This document shows positions 62,202 through 64,000 of a stretch of 64,000 nucleotides of DNA, one piece after another. The notes below the pieces were generated by a model. It was not told the DNA's origin, made no database searches, and saw only the letters and a list, made by a program, of their open reading frames with translations. The translations under genes and the position numbers were made by a program. The stretch covers positions 1,922,001-1,986,000 of the forward strand of contig OZ242192.1 in assembly GCA_965205955.1 (NCBI GenBank), read 5' to 3'. This stretch comes from G965202915 sp965205955 (GTDB lineage Bacteria > Pseudomonadota > Gammaproteobacteria > Eutrophobiales > Eutrophobiaceae). Numbering within the stretch: the stretch's first letter is position 1; every line of letters begins with the position of its first letter.

Positions 62202-62828
62202 ATGTCTGATCAGCTGTTTCAAAAACGCAAAGTACGCGAACGAATCAGGCTACAGCGTCAACAAGAGGCAACACCTCAAGAAACGATTCTGATTTTATGC
62301 GAAGGCAAAACCCCTGAATGTCGATATTTTAAAAAATTGGCGGCAGAATTACATATAGAAAGCCGTGTAACAGTACAGCATGGAAAGGATAAAGCGCCTG
62401 CAAGGCTTGGGGAAAAAGCAATAAAAGAACAAAAGGAGAGCGAATACAGCAAAGTTTATCTTGTGATAGACGATGATGGGCGTAGCGATAAAATTAAAAA
62501 GCTGAAAAATGAACTGCAACAGCATAAACAAATCATTCTAATCATCTCCGATCCGTGTTTTGAATTTTGGTTGTTGCTTCATTTCACAAAAACTACGCGA
62601 CCATTCAAACATACGGAAGGTGGAAAGTCAGCCTGCGGCCAGGTTATTGAAAAACTAAAGAAAAGGGGACGTCTTCCCGAATATAAAAAGAGCCATCCAA
62701 AGATATTTGAAACAACATACAGCCGCATTGAAACCGCCCTAGAAACCGCAAAAAACCTGAGCGATCATCCTTCGACCAACATACATATACTCGTGGAAGA
62801 TTTGCGGGAACTGGCGCGAGAACCTTAA
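62202..62828 (+). CDS. RloB/AbiLii-like protein (probable TOPRIM-type nuclease)
   Basis: A 208-residue protein with the RloB pattern: ILILCEGKTPECRYFKKLA, VYLVIDDDGR and IISDPCFEFWLLLHFTKT. The glutamate and the DDD are placed like the acidic residues of TOPRIM domains. In related systems the partner ATPase senses infection and the RloB-type protein is the effector. The assignment as nuclease is inference from the family. Confidence 0.88.
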   Translation: MSDQLFQKRKVRERIRLQRQQEATPQETILILCEGKTPECRYFKKLAAELHIESRVTVQHGKDKAPARLGEKAIKEQKESEYSKVYLVIDDDGRSDKIKKLKNELQQHKQIILIISDPCFEFWLLLHFTKTTRPFKHTEGGKSACGQVIEKLKKRGRLPEYKKSHPKIFETTYSRIETALETAKNLSDHPSTNIHILVEDLRELAREP

Positions 62829-62904
62829 TTTATACCAAATACATAATGACAAACCGGGGAAATGAAGTAGTATTTATGCGAGAAATTCAATTTAAGGAGT
62901 CACC

Positions 62905-63548
62905 ATGATTCTCTCAGAGCGAGACATCCGAGCCGCCCAAGGGAACGAAATCAAGATTGATCCTTTCTCCGAGGAATGGCTACAACCTGCTTCCTATGAT
63001 CTACGTGTCGGCAACCAGGCAGCCTGCTCCTCAAACAAGCAGGTGACAGACTTGACAACAGCGGGATTCGTGGAAATCAAACCCGGTGACTTTGTTATTG
63101 TCATCACTTACGAAAAGCTGGCCTTGAGCGCACAGCATGTCGGCCGCTTCGGACTAACCAGCACCTACGCACGAAAGGGACTGATCGCTACCGTTGGCGC
63201 GCAGATTGATCCGGGTTTTGAAGGACGGCTCACAGTGGGTTTAACCAACCTTTCAACAAAGCCCCTTGTACTGCCACACAAGGATACTTTTCTGACCGTT
63301 GAGTTTCACCGCCTTGAAAAGGCAGTGGAAAAAAATATTCCGGCCCATATCAGAATCTTGAAGAATTGTCGCCCAAGGACATTCAACTGGTGATGGAGCG
63401 CGAATACATGTCGCAGACGGAAATGATGCGTACGCTGGAGGCACTGGTGACAACCGTTGAGGGATTGAAGCAAACCATCAGTTGGCGGCTCCCCCTGGTG
63501 CTGGGCACGATTGTGACCATCGGCTTTTTCCTGGCTAAATTCCTGTAG
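62905..63548 (+). CDS. dCTP deaminase-like protein, frameshift before a C-terminal membrane anchor
   Basis: Residues 1-150 have the dCTP deaminase/dUTPase fold: QPASYDLRVGNQ, TSTYARKGL (catalytic-site arginine R90) and QIDPGFEGRLTVGLTN. The glutamate that acts as general base in E. coli Dcd (E138) aligns to G112, so deamination by the usual mechanism is doubtful. The first frame ends at 63393 (162 residues). A one-base shift at GGCCCA (63342-63347) continues as YQNLEELSPKDIQLVMEREY, a short coiled segment and a membrane helix (LPLVLGTIVTIGFFLAKFL) ending at 63548. The longer, tail-anchored form looks like the intended protein. Dcd-type enzymes can act in phage defence by lowering dCTP; this one sits in a defence island. 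Confidence 0.68.
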
Positions 63549-63588
63549 CCCTGCCTGTAGTCCTGCACAAAAGCCAGCCGCCAGAGAG

Positions 63589-64000
63589 TTACACCGCCCT
63601 CTTCCGCCGCTGTGTTTTTTTCTTCGGCAGGAGCGGGGCGGTGTATTGTTGGTAGAGATCGAACAGGAAGGCGACCCGCTCGGCTTCGTTGTTGAACGGG
63701 GTTTTGCGGTAGGTGCGATCCACCGCTTTGTCCAATGCCTGATGGGTTTTGAGCAGCAGCGGCGGCATGGTCAGCGGGTCGTAGAGATCGGCGAGGGTAG
63801 AGTCGGGGAATTGTGCGCGGGCGTCGAGGACGGCCTGGGCTTTGGTTTCGATGTCGGCGGTTTGTTTTGGGGTTGGGGTTTTAGGCCAGGGGTAGTTGTT
63901 GTAAATTAAACTGATTGAATATTGATAATCGCTTTTCATTCTTCCGCCAATGTAGCGCATCCAAGCCATATGCATTTTTGACATTATCACTCCAAAATCA
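63589..64000 (-). CDS. C-terminal part of a large DNA methyltransferase (MmeI/type IIG-like), cut by window edge
   Basis: The frame is open to the right edge and ends at 63589. It reads MSKMHMAWMRYIGGRMKSDY, ISLIYNNYPWP and LADLYDPLTMPPLLLKTHQA then LDKAVDRTYRKTPFNNEAER. These segments are typical of the C-terminal end of large class I DNA methyltransferases of the MmeI-like type (N6-adenine), where the target recognition region and a helical tail end the protein. The catalytic part would lie to the right of the window. Confidence 0.82.
   Translation of the reverse strand, partial: DFGVIMSKMHMAWMRYIGGRMKSDYQYSISLIYNNYPWPKTPTPKQTADIETKAQAVLDARAQFPDSTLADLYDPLTMPPLLLKTHQALDKAVDRTYRKTPFNNEAERVAFLFDLYQQYTAPLLPKKKTQRRKRAV

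Overview
The window looks like a contig from an uncultured Gram-negative bacterium, most likely a gammaproteobacterium. The grounds are gene order: uvrC-pgsA-tRNA-Gly-tRNA-Cys, comEC-exbB-exbD-lpxK-ycaR-kdsB and clpS-clpA are gammaproteobacterial arrangements. LPS and lipid A genes (waaF, an lpxL-type acyltransferase, lpxK, kdsB), lipoprotein export genes (lolD, lolC/E) and a classical autotransporter show an outer membrane. No closer placement is possible from the sequence alone.

Layout. (1) 1-4.4 kb is a type I restriction-modification island on the minus strand: hsdM, a 64-codon gene, a Fic-domain gene and an hsdS broken by two frameshifts. (2) 4.5-9.4 kb is a minus-strand housekeeping block: waaF, lpxL-like, two tRNAs, pgsA, uvrC. 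(3) 9.5-13.8 kb is a compact three-gene minus-strand cassette: an LCAT-like lipoprotein hydrolase, a di-heme c-type cytochrome and a catalase-fold haem protein. (4) 13.9-14.8 kb holds a repeat-built coiled-coil membrane protein and a small relic of an autotransporter 3' end. (5) 14.9-22.2 kb is clpS-clpA, argE-argA, ilvD and infA. (6) 22.2-28.4 kb is the comEC-exbBD-lpxK-ycaR-kdsB unit, interrupted by a divergent family 2 glycosyltransferase whose reading frame is broken at a run of ten A. (7) 28.4-37.6 kb is an accessory stretch: short repeats, an IS481 fragment, a 1698-residue LRR/Ig-like autotransporter with internally duplicated modules, a glycosyltransferase-like gene with a truncated relative, a Spy/CpxP-like protein and a sugar-nucleotide epimerase. 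(8) 37.6-60.4 kb is mostly housekeeping and physiology: lolCD, tsaB, metH, a Ser/Thr kinase, transporters, msrB and a 1-Cys peroxiredoxin, patatin, a tightly packed trhO-cmoA-cmoB-sugar dehydrogenase operon, and qmcA-nfeD. (9) 60.9-64 kb is a second defence island: an ABC-type ATPase plus RloB pair (AbiL-like), a dCTP-deaminase-like protein with an apparent frameshift before a C-terminal membrane anchor, and the end of a large DNA methyltransferase that runs off the window.

How the genes work together. Two defence loci flank about 56 kb of core genome. TrhO, CmoA and CmoB are successive steps of one tRNA wobble-uridine pathway. The lipase/di-heme/catalase-like cassette is the best candidate for an undescribed small system: all three genes are nearly contiguous and a lipid-oxidation chemistry would connect them, but this is inference. 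Several genes (hsdS, the glycosyltransferase, the dCTP-deaminase-like gene) carry single-base frameshifts, mostly at short homopolymers. Whether these are biological (phase variation, decay) or sequencing errors cannot be decided from the sequence.
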